Position numbers and translations under genes: made by a program. The notes beneath the pieces are model-generated. The model saw nothing but the letters and a program-made list of their open reading frames with translations. It was not told where the DNA came from and ran no database searches. A stretch of DNA of 64,000 nucleotides from Diabrotica undecimpunctata (Eukaryota; Arthropoda; Insecta; Coleoptera; Chrysomelidae): assembly GCF_040954645.1 (NCBI RefSeq), contig NC_092806.1:147464429-147528428 (forward strand). Direction: 5' to 3'. Within the stretch, counting starts at the first letter, position 1, and the number at the start of each line of letters is the position of its first letter. This document shows, piece after piece, positions 42,922-55,043 of this stretch.

Positions 42922-45284
42922 ATAAGTATAGTTTATTTCACGAAAAATGGTTGAATGCTTAATGATTGCAATAAAACCCGACCGCAAGTACCCCAGCTTA
43001 GTCAACATTAGTTGAGCAGGTAAGTATTCAGGTAAAATTTAAGCTACTGTGGAGTGTCGTTATCTTGTTTGTATAATAAATTCCTGGTAATATAAAAACG
43101 ATTAAAAAATCGTATACAATTATAAAAACGATTACAATACTTTTTATTTCATAAAGTTGTAAACATTTTAACAGTAAGTTTCACTATCAATGGTTTATCT
43201 TTTAATGACCACAATAAATTTGTTGATCGCTAAGTATTTCCTGGAATAATTATACAGGTTCCATCTATTCTGTATAATTTGTAAAAGTATATAAAACCGA
43301 TGAGAAATTTTTAAATATACATTTTGTTTCATTTAGTTGAAAGTGTTACAAGTGTTACCAGTGTTATACCTATTTATACCTATAAAACAGCATTATGTGG
43401 CGTCCGTGGAAAAACATTGATGGTGCTTCTTCCCGTGCTCCAGCAAAGAAAAAGCATTTATCTGCTGACGCTAGAGAAATCGTAAAAACAATATATAGTT
43501 CTTTACTTACAAGAGGACTTACTGTTAATACTGCTGCCGAAATATCTGATCTAAATGAATGATAACGAAATATCTGATTTAAGGAAAATACCTCTAACCA
43601 CAGTGAAAAGAATTACATCGAATCCCATTAAGTCAAGAAGGAAGCGTAAGGATGCCGGTTCTACCAAATGTATTGACGAAAGTGATAAGGATTTAATAAG
43701 ACGAAAAATTTACACAATGTACGAAGAGCAACGGATACCTACATTAGATGCTTTAAAACAACGGCTTACTAATGATGATACACAAATAAACTGTAGCCGC
43801 ATTAGTCTTTGGAGGATTTTGTCTAAAATGGGCTTCAGATATCGTACAATTGACAAAAGGCAAGTGCTTATGGAGTCCCATCGTTTACAAAAGTGGCATA
43901 CTGAATATATAACTTCCATAAGAAAGTACCGTACAGAAGATCGACCAATAATTTATCTGGACGAGACATAGTTTGACACTCATGAAACACCATCCAAAGG
44001 CTGGTCCGATTCTTCCTACAGGTGTCAAACAAAAGCTCCATCAAACAAACGGAAAAGAATAACAATTTTACATACAGGATCAGAAAATGGTTGGGTCCCA
44101 AACGCCTTATGGCTTTCTGCAAAGAACATTAAAGACCCCTGCGTGGACTACCATGAGGATACAACGGCAGAGCTTTTTGAGCAATGGTTTAAGAATTGTC
44201 TTATACCTAACCTTCCTCCAAATAGTATGATAGTAATGGACAATGCAAGTTACCACAGTCGTCAATTACATAAGTCTCCAAGTGTAAATAACACGAAAAT
44301 TGAAATTCAAAACTACCTGTTAGAAAACGATATATATTTTGAAGAAAGTTATTTAAAAAATGAACTGTTAGAAGTGTTAAAATCATTTTCTAATAAAAAA
44401 GTATATGTTTGTGACGCATTGGCCGAGGACATGGGACATACAGTGTTACGGATTCCGCCCTACTATTGTTTATTTAATCCCATAGAGCATATGTGGCACC
44501 AACTAAAGTCAAATGTTAGGTAACAAAATGTTTCTCCGACTTTAAGTAGTAGTGTAGTCGAATTAATAAGGAAATGTGTTGATGATATCTCCCCAGAAAG
44601 TTGAAAAAATTCAGTACGCCATGTAATGAACTTAGAAAATTCATGTTACTTTGAATCACATAATTAAACCAATTGTTATTAATCTTGAAGAGGATAGCGA
44701 CAGCGAAACAGAATTAGGTATTTAGGAATTCATAAATATATTTTGGTTATTTTGGGCATCTTTTTGGAAATATTAACTTGTATAGATTTTTCTATATATT
44801 TTTTTCAATTCATCTATTTTTTGTACATTATGTATTCGTTATATATATGTACTGTAAATAGAACTATTATTACTGTACATTTTTAACGATATCCGATTAG
44901 GAAGAGCAAAAACTTAAACGCGCCAGTTTTTTGCTGACAGTCCTAAGCCTGTAAAAAGTGTGAAGGAAAGTATCTTTCTGAATTTAGATCCATATACTAC
45001 AATTATTCACGTAGAACAAAAAAACTACTTTCTTCATGTTAAAAATTGTTCAATTATCAAGTATATTCACTTGAACAGCCTGAAAATACCATATGAAATA
45101 ATTTAATAAATTTTTATAATCGTGTATTACACAGCTACCAATGAAATATATTAAATAACAAACTTTCTGAAGTACGACCCTGTGTACTTCGGTAGTTTAT
45201 TGAGAGACTCTTGTATACACAATAGGATCAACTCAGGTAACCATTAAGCACTCAACCATTTTTCGTGAAACAAACTATACTTAT
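42922..45284 (+). mobile_element. Complete Sailor-like (DD81-82E) transposon, 2.36 kb
   Basis: Inverted ends: 42922-42967 and 45239-45284 match at 43 of 46 positions (ataagtatagttt, then tttcacgaaaaatgg). Left of the element the host LINE reads RNNKY and right of it reads QVIVKGKIERKRG, so the transposon is inserted in that LINE. The transposase relic occupies 43395-44725, with ~470 bp before and ~515 bp after it. The exact outermost base and the TA duplication are ambiguous because the ends are themselves TA-rich (AATAATA on the left, TATATG on the right). Confidence 0.85.
43395..44725 (+). pseudogene. Sailor-like transposase, inactivated
   Basis: Starts MWRPWKNIDGASSRAPAKKK. After a frame break near 43555 it reads LRKIPLTTVKRITSNPIK, ISLWRILSKMGFRYRTID (DNA-binding half), then the catalytic domain: first D in PIIYLDET (followed by a stop where the sister copy has Trp), DYHEDTTAELFEQWF, second D in SMIVMDNASYHS, Glu in CLFNPIEHMWHQLK. 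Second D to Glu is 81 residues, one fewer than in the copy at 2721-4049. Further stops lie at 44521 and 44602. The end IIKPIVINLEED matches the EPIIINL ending of the other copies. Despite shared motifs the two long copies differ strongly, so they represent different lineages of the family. Confidence 0.85.
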
Positions 45285-45489
45285 ATGATCAAGTAATAGT
45301 AAAAGGAAAGATCGAGAGAAAGAGAGGACTACGAATGAAAAAACTATGATGGCTCAGAAATATCGGACAACAAATAAGGCTACATTTTGAACAGCTAATA
45401 AGAATCCTCTGAAGACAGAGCAGAGTTTTAAATTGTAGTAATCAAACTCCATTGAGGGGAGAACACTTTAAGAAGAAGAAAAAGTTACT

Positions 45490-46042
45490 ACGTAAATCCT
45501 AACATGTACAGAATATAAGGTTAAGAATAGAAGAAAAAGCTAAATGAATAAACAAATTTTATCCTAGAACTACAACAAGAAATCTTTATTGCTAAATATA
45601 TGTTAACCAGATACAGGTCTTAAGTATCTTTCTCAGAACACATTTGCCCTAGAGAAAGGTGAGGCAGAGGAAATCCTTGATACAGACTGTAGAGTTATAC
45701 CTGGTACATAAACGAACTAAAACAGAAGAGGGGTAGGGGACAGGATTATTCGGTAATAATGGAAACTTAAACATTTCTTTAGAAGATTATACTTCTGTAA
45801 TTACTTCTATAAGGACATGATTTTTGTACATAAATCAATATTATCTGTGACGTTTCTTGAAAACCTGTTATTTTCAAGCATCAGCCATGTTTCTTTTACT
45901 ATTTAATTTTATTATTTTTTATTTGTTATTTTGTTTTTATTTTTATATTTTGCAGCAGTTGATAATAACTAATCTATATCCTTTTATACTAAAATTTGAA
46001 TGTTTAAAAAATGTATTACTAAAATTTTAACTCTTAACTTAC
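45490..46042. other. Intron sequence, nothing recognised
   Basis: AT-rich sequence between the LINE tail and the LCCH3 exon. No domain-bearing ORF. Confidence 0.4.
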
Positions 46043-46188
46043 CTATGTTTGTCGTTAGCAAAAAATGTATCTGGTACCCATATTCTATCTGAAAACTCTC
46101 CAGATAAAGTTAGATTTTCGTCGTCAAAACCAAACGATAAGCGCTCGTCTTTCCAATATTGATTTAAATAAAGAGTTATAGTATAATC
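46043..46188 (-). CDS. Lcch3: LCCH3-like subunit, extracellular exon (loops D/A)
   Basis: Acceptor GCTTTTAG and donor CATAG|GTAAG bound 146 nt, starting in phase 0. It encodes DYTITLYLNQYWKDERLSFG, FDDENLTLSGEFSDRIWVPD and TFFANDKH; AG plus T of the next exon makes the Ser of KHSFLHDV. The YTITLYLNQYWKDERL and IWVPDTFFANDK boxes are diagnostic of GABA-receptor family subunits. Open throughout. Confidence 0.95.
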
Positions 46189-46259
46189 CTAAAAGCAAAA
46201 AAAAATAACGTTAATTTACATTGCAAATATTTGGAATATTTAAAGAATTCGCGATAATA

Positions 46260-47160
46260 AATGTACACGTCATTTCTTTTTCCAATTTTTCAACGTCTCT
46301 CCTGAATAAATTTTAAATGAAATCGGTGCTAATGGGCATCCCTGTCTTAAGCCTTCATTGATACAGAATTCCTGAGAAATAGATTTTTAACTTTTACTAA
46401 ACTACTGCAATTATTATATAGTTTTCTTATTGCTTGGATATACTTATCACTTTATCAAAATTTTGCATAGCTACCCATAGCTTACTTAATGGGACTGTAT
46501 CGTACGCTTTTTGTAGGTTTATAAATAGTAGGTGTTTTTTTTTGTTCCTTGAGCCTATCTGATCTAAAAGATCTCGGTTATTATTTAAGTTAAAGCTTAT
46601 TGTTCGTTGACCATTATTGTTTCCTACACCCAGACTAGAGGTTTGTAAAGGTCTTTTGCTTGGTGTGTCCTAAATATACTAAGGTCTCCTCTTGGTTGCC
46701 CATATAGTCTTTATCTTTTACAATACAACTACTGGCAATTATATAATAGGCGTTTTACAGTTTCTGGTTCTTTATCGTGGAGTCTGCAGTTAAGTTTTCT
46801 ATTTTAAATGCCAAGTTTATTAAGGAATTATTTTACTGGTACTATGCGTACCCTGTCAATATTCCTGTTAACGTGTTTTAGGTTTATTCCTGCACATATG
46901 GAGCAGTTCCTTTGTTCTTTTTCTACATGATATAACAGTAAAGACTTTCCCATGAGTTTGTTTAAGAATTTTCTCGCAATATCGCTCATGAACTTCTCGA
47001 ATTAAATCCTCTACAGCTCTTTGTACAACAACCTTTGGTGCTTCCAGGATCAGAGCTGGTCCTTTTCATTCGGACGATACTCTTTTAGCTGATCAAGTTG
47101 ATCTGCTTTTTCGTTGCCTTTGATCACTTATGCATTGACACTTAGACAAGCTCGACCTTA
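46260..47160 (-). mobile_element. Decayed LINE: RT and RNase-H/C-terminal pieces
   Basis: At 46260-46640 the reverse strand shows RT relics (LLFINLQK, a YDTVP-like stretch from the core RT motif, and RQGCPLAPISFKIYSG). At 46700-47110 it shows GPALILEAPKVVVQRAVEDL, IREVHERYCEKILKQTHGK and a Cys/His-poor remnant (KEPETVKRLLYNCQ), similar to the region after RNase H in I-like elements. The two parts may come from different LINEs. The block fills the first visible LCCH3 intron. Confidence 0.55.
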
Positions 47161-47465
47161 TGCCGATCTCCTATTTATTCAGTTCTCTAATGCAGCCCCA
47201 CACCAGTCGGGACATCATGCCAATGCCTTCCTTACGTCTTGATTGTCTGATAAGGTGCCTTTTGCACATTACAGTATCACATAAATCTCAAAAAAAAATG
47301 TAAGGTGTAATACCCTTCCTCGATGTACCCTCTTTTCAATTAGATGCTTTAGAGCCAAAATTCTTTAGAGACAATCACAAAGATTTGTGGTTGTTGTGTT
47401 AAATCACGTACGTAGGTTCAGAATGTACATATCATAAATGACGAAAACAAAACAAAGTTACTTAC

Positions 47466-47533
47466 CATATTCACTTCAGAAATTGCATCAAAACTCGCAA
47501 TAGTTAAATCCATTCCAATATCCAATGGATCAC
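47466..47533 (-). CDS. Lcch3: LCCH3-like subunit, first visible exon
   Basis: Acceptor GTTATAG and donor AATATG|GTAAG bound 68 nt. It encodes DPLDIGMDLTIASFDAISEV plus NM; a G from an upstream exon is needed for the leading Gly. The V-x-M-D-L-T-I-A-S-F-D-A-I-S-E-V-N-M-D-Y block is the classic start of the ligand-binding core of GABA-receptor subunits. The complete joined product is about 420 residues; fly LCCH3 is near 500, so roughly 60-80 N-terminal residues (signal peptide and first strands) remain upstream. In flies LCCH3 pairs with other subunits, for example GRD, to form GABA-gated channels in neurons. No mutation in any of the seven exons suggests decay. Confidence 0.92.
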
Positions 47534-47539
47534 CTATAA

Positions 47540-47895
47540 CATAAAAAAGCTAATATAAATTTGCTAATACCAAATATACAAACGAATCACAATTTTTTTT
47601 GGATTTTTTTGCATACATCGTGTATTGCGTTACATAAAGCAATGCAACGTCTAGACTTACGCTACTTCTGTCTGATCCGACCTTCATTTTCGAGAATCAT
47701 TATCGGAAGTGAAGAGATTCCGATGCCCTAAATTCCTGCCGGTGGTCAGGATTGGCATTATTAGCAAAGAAAAGAATATCTATTAAATCATACATAAATT
47801 AAATTAGATATAAATTTAAAAAATGTTATCTCGTTTTAAATGTACAAATTTACAATCTGTTTTGTAACAACTTAAGAGCTAATTCACGAAAAGGA
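47540..47895. other. Upstream intron of LCCH3, no feature
   Basis: No exon for the LCCH3 N-terminus and no repeat with clear ends was recognised here. Confidence 0.4.
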
Positions 47896-47899
47896 TATT

Positions 47900-48720
47900 A
47901 AAGACCGACGAAAAAAGTACTTCGACAGTTTATTAACTTAAGAATGTGATATAAAATTATTTAAGCTAACGGATACACTAACAGTAATGGTTATCAAAAT
48001 AACAAACAAGGAAGTTGTTGAAGCACTTTAAAAAATAAAAAAGGTAAAGCAGTTGGGCCAGATGACATTCATGGGGAACTGTGGACAGTTTTAAAATAGA
48101 GAGAAACAAATTGGTTAATAGGTTTATTTAATAGAATTATGGAAGTGGAGCAAATTCCAGATGAATGGAGGAGTATATTAGAATATCTCCCTTTTTATAA
48201 AAATTAAGGGAGACATACAACAATGCACAAACTACAGGGACATGAAAATTTAGTCACCCAATGAAAATCTAAGAGTTTAATTAATAGAAGCATACGATCA
48301 GTTTGGTCTTATGCAAAGCAGATAAACAACAGACGCAACTTTCTTTATAAGGCTGCTGATTAAAAAATACAAGAAAAAAACGGTTTAAAAAATGGTATTC
48401 ATTGATATTAAGAAAGCATACGACAGAGTGCCTTGAGAGATTCTAGTGGATTCTAAGTAAGAAAGAAGTTTTCGGTGAATATATAAAAATTGTGAGAGAC
48501 ATGTATGAGGGAGTAATAATTAGTGTTAAGACAAGTGTGGAAGAGACTGATAAATTCTATGTGAAAGTAAGATTGCATCAGGGCTCGGTGCTTACTCCTC
48601 ATTAATAGTAAAACTACGGGGTAACATTCTGTAGTTTTTAATATACGCTGATAATGTAGTGTTAATAGAAAATACTACAAGGAATTTGGAACAAAGACTT
48701 GAACAGGACAGGCTTGGACA
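47900..48720 (+). mobile_element. RTE (BovB-like) LINE fragment
   Basis: Forward strand: KITNKEVVEAL, KIKKGKAVGPDDIHGELWTV, LFNRIMEVEQIPDEWRS, then broken pieces of later RT motifs (KAYDRVP at 48415-48435, RLHQGSVLTP-like). Multiple stops. Both ends are missing. Confidence 0.7.
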
Positions 48721-48789
48721 ACCTCTTAAATGGAAAATTCAACCCATCTATTCAAGATTGAGGCCGTATCACTTAGGATATTTCCTTCT

Positions 48790-49255
48790 CCATCCTTACA
48801 GCTCCCTATTCTTGCAGGTTTCGTTTGATTCCTTAGCAATTCTATGTTTTCTAACTGCTTTTCCTCAAATTGTCTTTTTTCCTTCTATGTAATCCTTTTT
48901 TCTTTCTTCTTAGGGACCTGTACTCCTTCTTTGCTCTTATTGTGTATCCAGCTTAATTTGTATTTAGGTATACTCTCTTTTTGTTAGGTGTTGTATCTAA
49001 GCACTCCTTATCAAACGATTCGTTTTGTTTCCCCCAATATTTCCCTTGTCTTCTAAGTTATTATGTTTCTACATTTTGACCACTATTCCTCTTTTTTTAG
49101 GTTTGATATTCCTCCTCTGATTTTTGCCATTACAAGAAAGTGGTCGCTATCTATGTTTGGACCTCGGTAGCTTGTAGCGTCTATGTGGTCGGAAAAATGT
49201 CTTGTATCTATCAGGATGTGATCTATCTGGTTATCGGTACCTGATAAAGATGATG
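48790..49255 (-). mobile_element. LINE fragment: endonuclease end and linker
   Basis: Reverse strand: NQIDHILIDTRHFSDHIDAT, SYRGPNIDSDHFLVMAKI (endonuclease C-terminal S-D-H motif), then a Lys/Glu-rich linker with KRQFEEKQLENIELLRNQ and CKDGEGNIL. It lies head to head with the preceding forward fragment. The forward ORF at 48659-48892 is mostly antisense to it. Confidence 0.7.
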
Positions 49256-49559
49256 ATACTTTTAAATTATTTATAATTTGCAGAATTTAATTTTTTTTAG
49301 TGGAATGAAGAAATATACTCTTATTAGTCTTATTACATATGTTTCTTAGTGTTAAGTTTTTGTTTAGGCACAGAAATATAATTTGCCATGTAGCATTTTT
49401 AAATTCCTTGGTATATATTGAAATCCCCTCGTATATGTTAAAACACCGAAGAAATATTTTCAACTTATTTCTGGTTCCTATCGTACATATTAAAACCCCG
49501 AAATATTCTTTCAATTCTTTTTGCGTCACCGAGTTGATAATAGACACATTTTAAAGTTT

Positions 49560-50620
49560 TTTTTTATATATCACAGACGCATATTCTTTGGCATTTTCTT
49601 TGATCGTTTTCCGCTTAATATTGCGTTTCAAATAAACATCCATTTAGATCGCTGAGAAAGTATTGCGGGAAAGATAATTAGATCACTCTCGCTGATGCCG
49701 TTGTCAAGAGCAGCTGGCTTCAGTGTTGGTCCAAATTTTAAGTCAAATTTGAAATGTTTTGTGTTTTTTTTTGTCCCCTTTCATGGAAAATGTGTACCAG
49801 TGTTAAGTTCAAAGTATAGTTACAGTTTAAGTGAGGTTTAAAAGATTGGTCATTGAGAGCAGACGTCGGTGTGTAGCTTGAAGAAGCCGGCAAATTTGTT
49901 GAAAAAAGTGAATGAAACTCAATGTAATGTGTCAATTTTAAACGAGTAATCACTGTGTTTTTGTTTTATGTCGTCTCCCACCTAAGAGATTGGTATTTAA
50001 GAAATTTGCGGCATTTCCAACAAATTTGAAAAAAAACCCACATGGTTCCAGTTTTTTATAGAAACAGATTTTCGAAGTGTGTGTCCAGTGCCCAATTTTA
50101 GCCTCAATTTTGTTTGTCCCTGATCGTCGATCCAGACTATAGATGCAGTTTTTTGCATGGCAATGAATCTCCAGTTCCAGAAATTCTAATAAGTACAGTT
50201 CGCAATCCCTGAAATTTTAGTGAAATGCAGGTAACTCTTGTGTTTGATTTTTAAAGGAAAAATAAACATTTTCTAATAATAATTGTTTTCATACAGGTTC
50301 AGAAATTGTAATAATTAAAATTATATGTGTTAGGGTATGGACTAGCTTGCTGTCATATTATTTGTTTTCAGCTTTAAGAATTAGTTTTGACATATGACAG
50401 TTAGCACTATTTTTGACATTTGGTAAATACCTAATCATATTTAAGATTTTGTTTTTGTTTTTTAAAAAAAGGTTAACCTCTATGCATAGTCTCACTTAAA
50501 AAGATATTTTTTTTATTTGTAATAATTTTTTTCTGCTACAAATTGTCGCCCAATAACAATTGTAAGTTTTATTGTTATATATTTTATTGTTATTATCTAT
50601 ATTTGTAACTGTTTGTGGTG
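49560..50620. other. No recognised gene
   Basis: AT-rich. A reverse-strand ORF at 49738-49953 (71 codons) has no recognisable domain. Possible host intergenic or intron sequence. Confidence 0.35.
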
Positions 50621-50624
50621 AGAT

Positions 50625-51480
<856 letters not shown>

Positions 51481-51484
51481 GCTA

Positions 51485-52154
51485 AGATCACAATAAATGT
51501 GTAATTTTTTTCTAGACCATTTTTTTATCTCTTTTAAAAAAAGTTCCTAACCCCTTTTTGTATTTTTCGGAAGGAAAACCTTTTCTTTCATCCAGCAGGA
51601 AGATTCTTCAAAGCGGCGTCCATTTTAAATAGCTTTGATAACCTTCTTGTGTTTGTGTTTATCCAGGAGATTTATGTAAGTACCCTTTTTGCTTTACTTT
51701 TTGTAGTTGCCCCAATCCAGTCCCCTTATCATTCACTTATCCACAACATAGTTCTCCAAATAAACCCTGAGTAACCATTCGCCAAAGTTTCGATTTGTTT
51801 TGCTTGCCCCATATCCACCCCAGTAGCTTCTGTCCCCAATTTTTAGACCCCTATAATAATACCCTATGTGGTAGGCAAAATAATCGTAATAGCCATTGTA
51901 GGACTTACTTTTATAAAATATTTCAGCTATTTCTAAAGATTTACTTGTTTTTTTTTTGTAGTATATAATATTTTTTAAGGTTTGTATGGTTTTATTAGCA
52001 CAATAAAGTTGTGTAAGATACCTTACTAGAACTTTAACACGACTCGATGAGTGAATTTACTGAAGGGCAACTTTTGAGAATTTGGTGTTGTGTTTCTATC
52101 TGATTATATTTCTAAATAAATTGTTAATTTTGGGTTAATTTTATATAAAAAAAT
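51485..52154. other. No recognised gene
   Basis: AT-rich sequence; no domain-bearing ORF and no clear repeat boundaries. Confidence 0.4.
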
Positions 52155-52736
52155 GTAATAGCTAGACTTCGGCAAATATGCATATTGCATATTTTGCATA
52201 TTGTGCATATTTTATGCAAATATTTCATATTTTGGCATATTTGTATAAAAGTTTGCATAAAGTGCATAAAAGTTCAGATTTTTATACTGTATTTGAAAAT
52301 TTTTAAACATACCAATTTATTTCAATTCTTGTATAAAATTTTGTAGTCATTTTAATCAAGAAATGATCTAAGTACGTAATCTCTACAGGTACAAAACATT
52401 TACAATTTCAAAGAAGATCAATTTAAGTAGCCCTCAACATTCTTAGAAAGTCTCGGTCATTGAGGCATTCAGTTATTGGATAATCGCTAAGGGTTCGCTC
52501 ATTTGCATTTTATGATCTAATCCCCAAATCTATCTACAATTTATTGTATCTTAACAGCAGGTAAACGGCTAATAGTTTTGTTCCTAATTTAGGGATTTTC
52601 CAAAACCTCCCAGTTTATTGAATTAGGTACCTAAACATTTCTAATTTGATGCTCAGATTTGTAAATCATTTTTGTTTTGATATTCAAAGCGTAAACACTC
52701 GTTGTGCGTAACAAAAAGGAAGATTGTGATTTTATA

Positions 52737-54821
52737 ATGCCTAAAACAACCAGTGCTTCAACTTGGATTAAACCTTATAAAGAGCTGTCTATGGATATGG
52801 GAAAAATCTACTGTTCAGTCTGTGGCAAAATTGTAAGTATCTAATATTTTCTATTAAATATCTAATATTTCATACATACAGGGTGTTTCCAAATGACACT
52901 TACAACGTTTGACTGTAGATACTTCTCGAAAAATTGAACAAAACGATATAGTTAATGAGGGGTCAAACTTATTTACTTTTCGAGATACAGGGTGTTAAAA
53001 TTAAAAAAAATTAAATTCTTTTAGTTAATAACAACAATAACTTTAAAACCAATAAACGTATTTACTTGAAATTTAGTACTCGTAGGTTGTTTTTAAATGA
53101 AAAATAGCTTCCTTTAGTGAGAAAAAATTGTCCATGGTACAATACAATGGTGTGTATTTAGAAAAATTTTTCACCTTTACTTTTTTTTATGAAGTCAGCT
53201 ATTCTAAAACACAATTATTTTTATTGTAATTGAATTAACAAAAAAAAAACTTTTGTTGAATTTTAAAATAAGTTATATGATGTACTAATGGTTAGTAACA
53301 AAAACTAATTTCTGGATTAATACTGCATTTAAAACACTTAGCGAGTGTTTTTTTTTCCAAACCAGTTATTTGATTAACCAAAAACACCTTGTATATTTTT
53401 ATATTTTAAAGGTTGGGTTAAAATAAAGGTTTTTATTTTTATTTATAGATAGCATGTGAGAAGAAATTTCAGATAGACCAACATGTGAGAACTGCTTCAC
53501 ACATTGCAAAAAAAAGGAAAAATAGGAGGAAAACATCAAACTTCAATGGCTAAATGTTTCCAATCTACTTCAAAAAAATTAGATGAGCAAGAAACTTTTA
53601 ATGAAGACTTGTGTCGCGCATTAGTGTCTGCAAACATACCGCTTTCAAAATTAGCAAATGTAAATTTTAGTTCGTTTCTAAAAAAATATTGCAAACTTAA
53701 TGTTCCAAGTGATCGGTCTCTAAGAAGAAATAATGTGAACGGGCTATACTCGTCGGTGTTAATTAATATTAAGGAAGAAATTGCAGATAATTATTTTTAC
53801 ATATCTGTAGACGAAACCACTGATTCCTCAGGAAAGTATATTGCTCATTTATTGATTGGTGTTCTTAAAGAAGATACCTTACCAAAATCTCATCTTATTT
53901 CATGCCAGCAACTTGAGAAAACAAATGCTTTAACAATTTCTCGTTTTATACAAGAAACATTAGCAACTTTTTTTCTTCCGACAACTATTCCTTCTAATAA
54001 ATTTCTGCTTATTTTATCGGATGCTGCTCCTTATATGGTGAAAGCAGGACAAAATTTAAAAATATTTTTCCCAGATTTAATACATGTTACTTGTGTAGCG
54101 CATGGATTAAACAGAGTTGCAGAGGAAATACGAAAAAAGTTTCCTCTTGTAAATACCATGATATCCAGTGTCAAAAAAGTATTTCTTAAATCTCCTATAA
54201 GAATTCAACTTTATAAAGAAATGCTACCTAACATTCCTCTTCCACCACAACCTATTTTAACGCGATGGGGAACATGGTTAGAAGCAGCTAATTTTTATGC
54301 AGATCATTTTGTTAAAATAAAGAATTGATACGTTAACAGATGAAAGTTCCCAATCTCTTTTGGATTCTAAACAAACTTTTCAGAGTAACTTGCTTCAACA
54401 AGAACTTTCATTTATAAAATCAAATTTTAGTTTTGTTCAAAAAACAATTACTCAGTTAGAATCACCAAAACTGTCATTGTTCGAAAGTACAGCATTAATA
54501 AAAGAATTTGCGTCATGTTGTCGGAACGTTAGAGGTAATATTGGAAAAGATATTTTAAAAAAATTTGAAGCTACTATGGAAAAAAATAAAGGTTACCATA
54601 TTCTTTCTGAAGTAGTCAGTGTTCTAGCTGGAAATATTTCGGAAACAATTAATTTAGAACCAAATGTTTTGGTTAGTTTGAAAAATGCTCCCGTTACATC
54701 AGTTGATGTTGAACGAAGTTTTTCCATATATAAATATATGTACTCAGACAGAAGCCACAAGTTTTTGTTAGAAAATTTTGAACACCACTTGGTCATTTAT
54801 TGTTACCATAATTCTAAATAA
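52737..54821 (+). pseudogene. hAT-family transposase with BED finger, two frameshifts
   Basis: Exon 1 (52737-52832, 32 codons) reads MPKTTSASTWIKPYKELSMD and YCSVCGKI up to AATT|GTAAGT. Exon 2 begins at 53449 after TTTATAG with ACEKKFQIDQHVRTASHIA, completing a C-x2-C...H-x4-H BED zinc finger across the intron. An A8 run near 53508 shifts the frame; then KCFQSTSKKL, FYISVDETTDSSGKYIAHLL (catalytic Asp region), LLILSDAAPYMVKAGQNLKI, HVTCVAHGLNRVAEEIRKKF, ILTRWGTWLEAANFYADHF. A second shift near 54328 leads to the C-terminal hAT dimerisation region (NAPVTSVDVERSFSIYKYM) and a stop at 54821. The intron is enlarged by a 513-bp MITE. Confidence 0.88.
52879..53391. mobile_element. Tc1/mariner-type MITE in the hAT intron
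   Basis: It starts CAGGGTGTTTCC and ends, reversed, CAAGGTGTTTTT; TA flanks both sides (52877-52878, 53392-53393). Removing it leaves a normal ~100-bp intron in the hAT gene. No ORF. Confidence 0.65.
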
Positions 54822-55043
54822 GTTTATTCATACTTAAAAATGATGTAGTTACTTAAAATAAATGTAAATCTTAATGCATAGTAGGAAATATTTAGTTATG
54901 TACACTTTTTTTTTAAAATAAAATTGTTACTATTTTACGATTTTTTTATTTATTTGTATGCATATTTTCGGGTAAACACGTGCATATTTATGCGCATATT
55001 TTCTACATTTTTATTTGCATATTTGCCGAAGTCTAGTAATAGC

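Larger units (their letters stand above)
41225..45480 (+). mobile_element. RTE-like LINE, oldest layer of a nested stack
   Basis: Pieces of one element in order: 41310-41555 (KTEIKNIIKQLITNKSPGSE, IFIPLPKRPNPQQCNEFR); 41940-42920 (FRVRHDLLLKRLQEIGLDGK, LLKNLYWNQIARMKIECSTS, KKVRQGCVLSPLLFNLYSEF, VSNFKYLGCWIDSSPK, YLGQILRNNKYSLF); 45285-45480 (QVIVKGKIERKRGLRMKKL, WLRNIGQQIRLHFEQLIR, then an aagaagaagaaa tail). The gaps are filled by a reversed RTE 3' fragment (41568-41927) and a Sailor-like transposon (42922-45284). The block with YADD seems lost after 42360. Many stops show great age. Confidence 0.82.
52163..55035 (+). mobile_element. hAT transposon, 2.87 kb, 8-bp target duplication
   Basis: Ends: TAGACTTCGGCAAATATGCA on the left and the inverse of TAGACTTCGGCAAATATGCA on the right. 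GTAATAGC flanks both sides (52155-52162, 55036-55043). Subterminal regions on both sides carry many copies of gcatatt (left 52180-52260, right 54955-55025), likely transposase-binding sites. It encodes a BED-finger hAT transposase with one intron. Confidence 0.92.
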
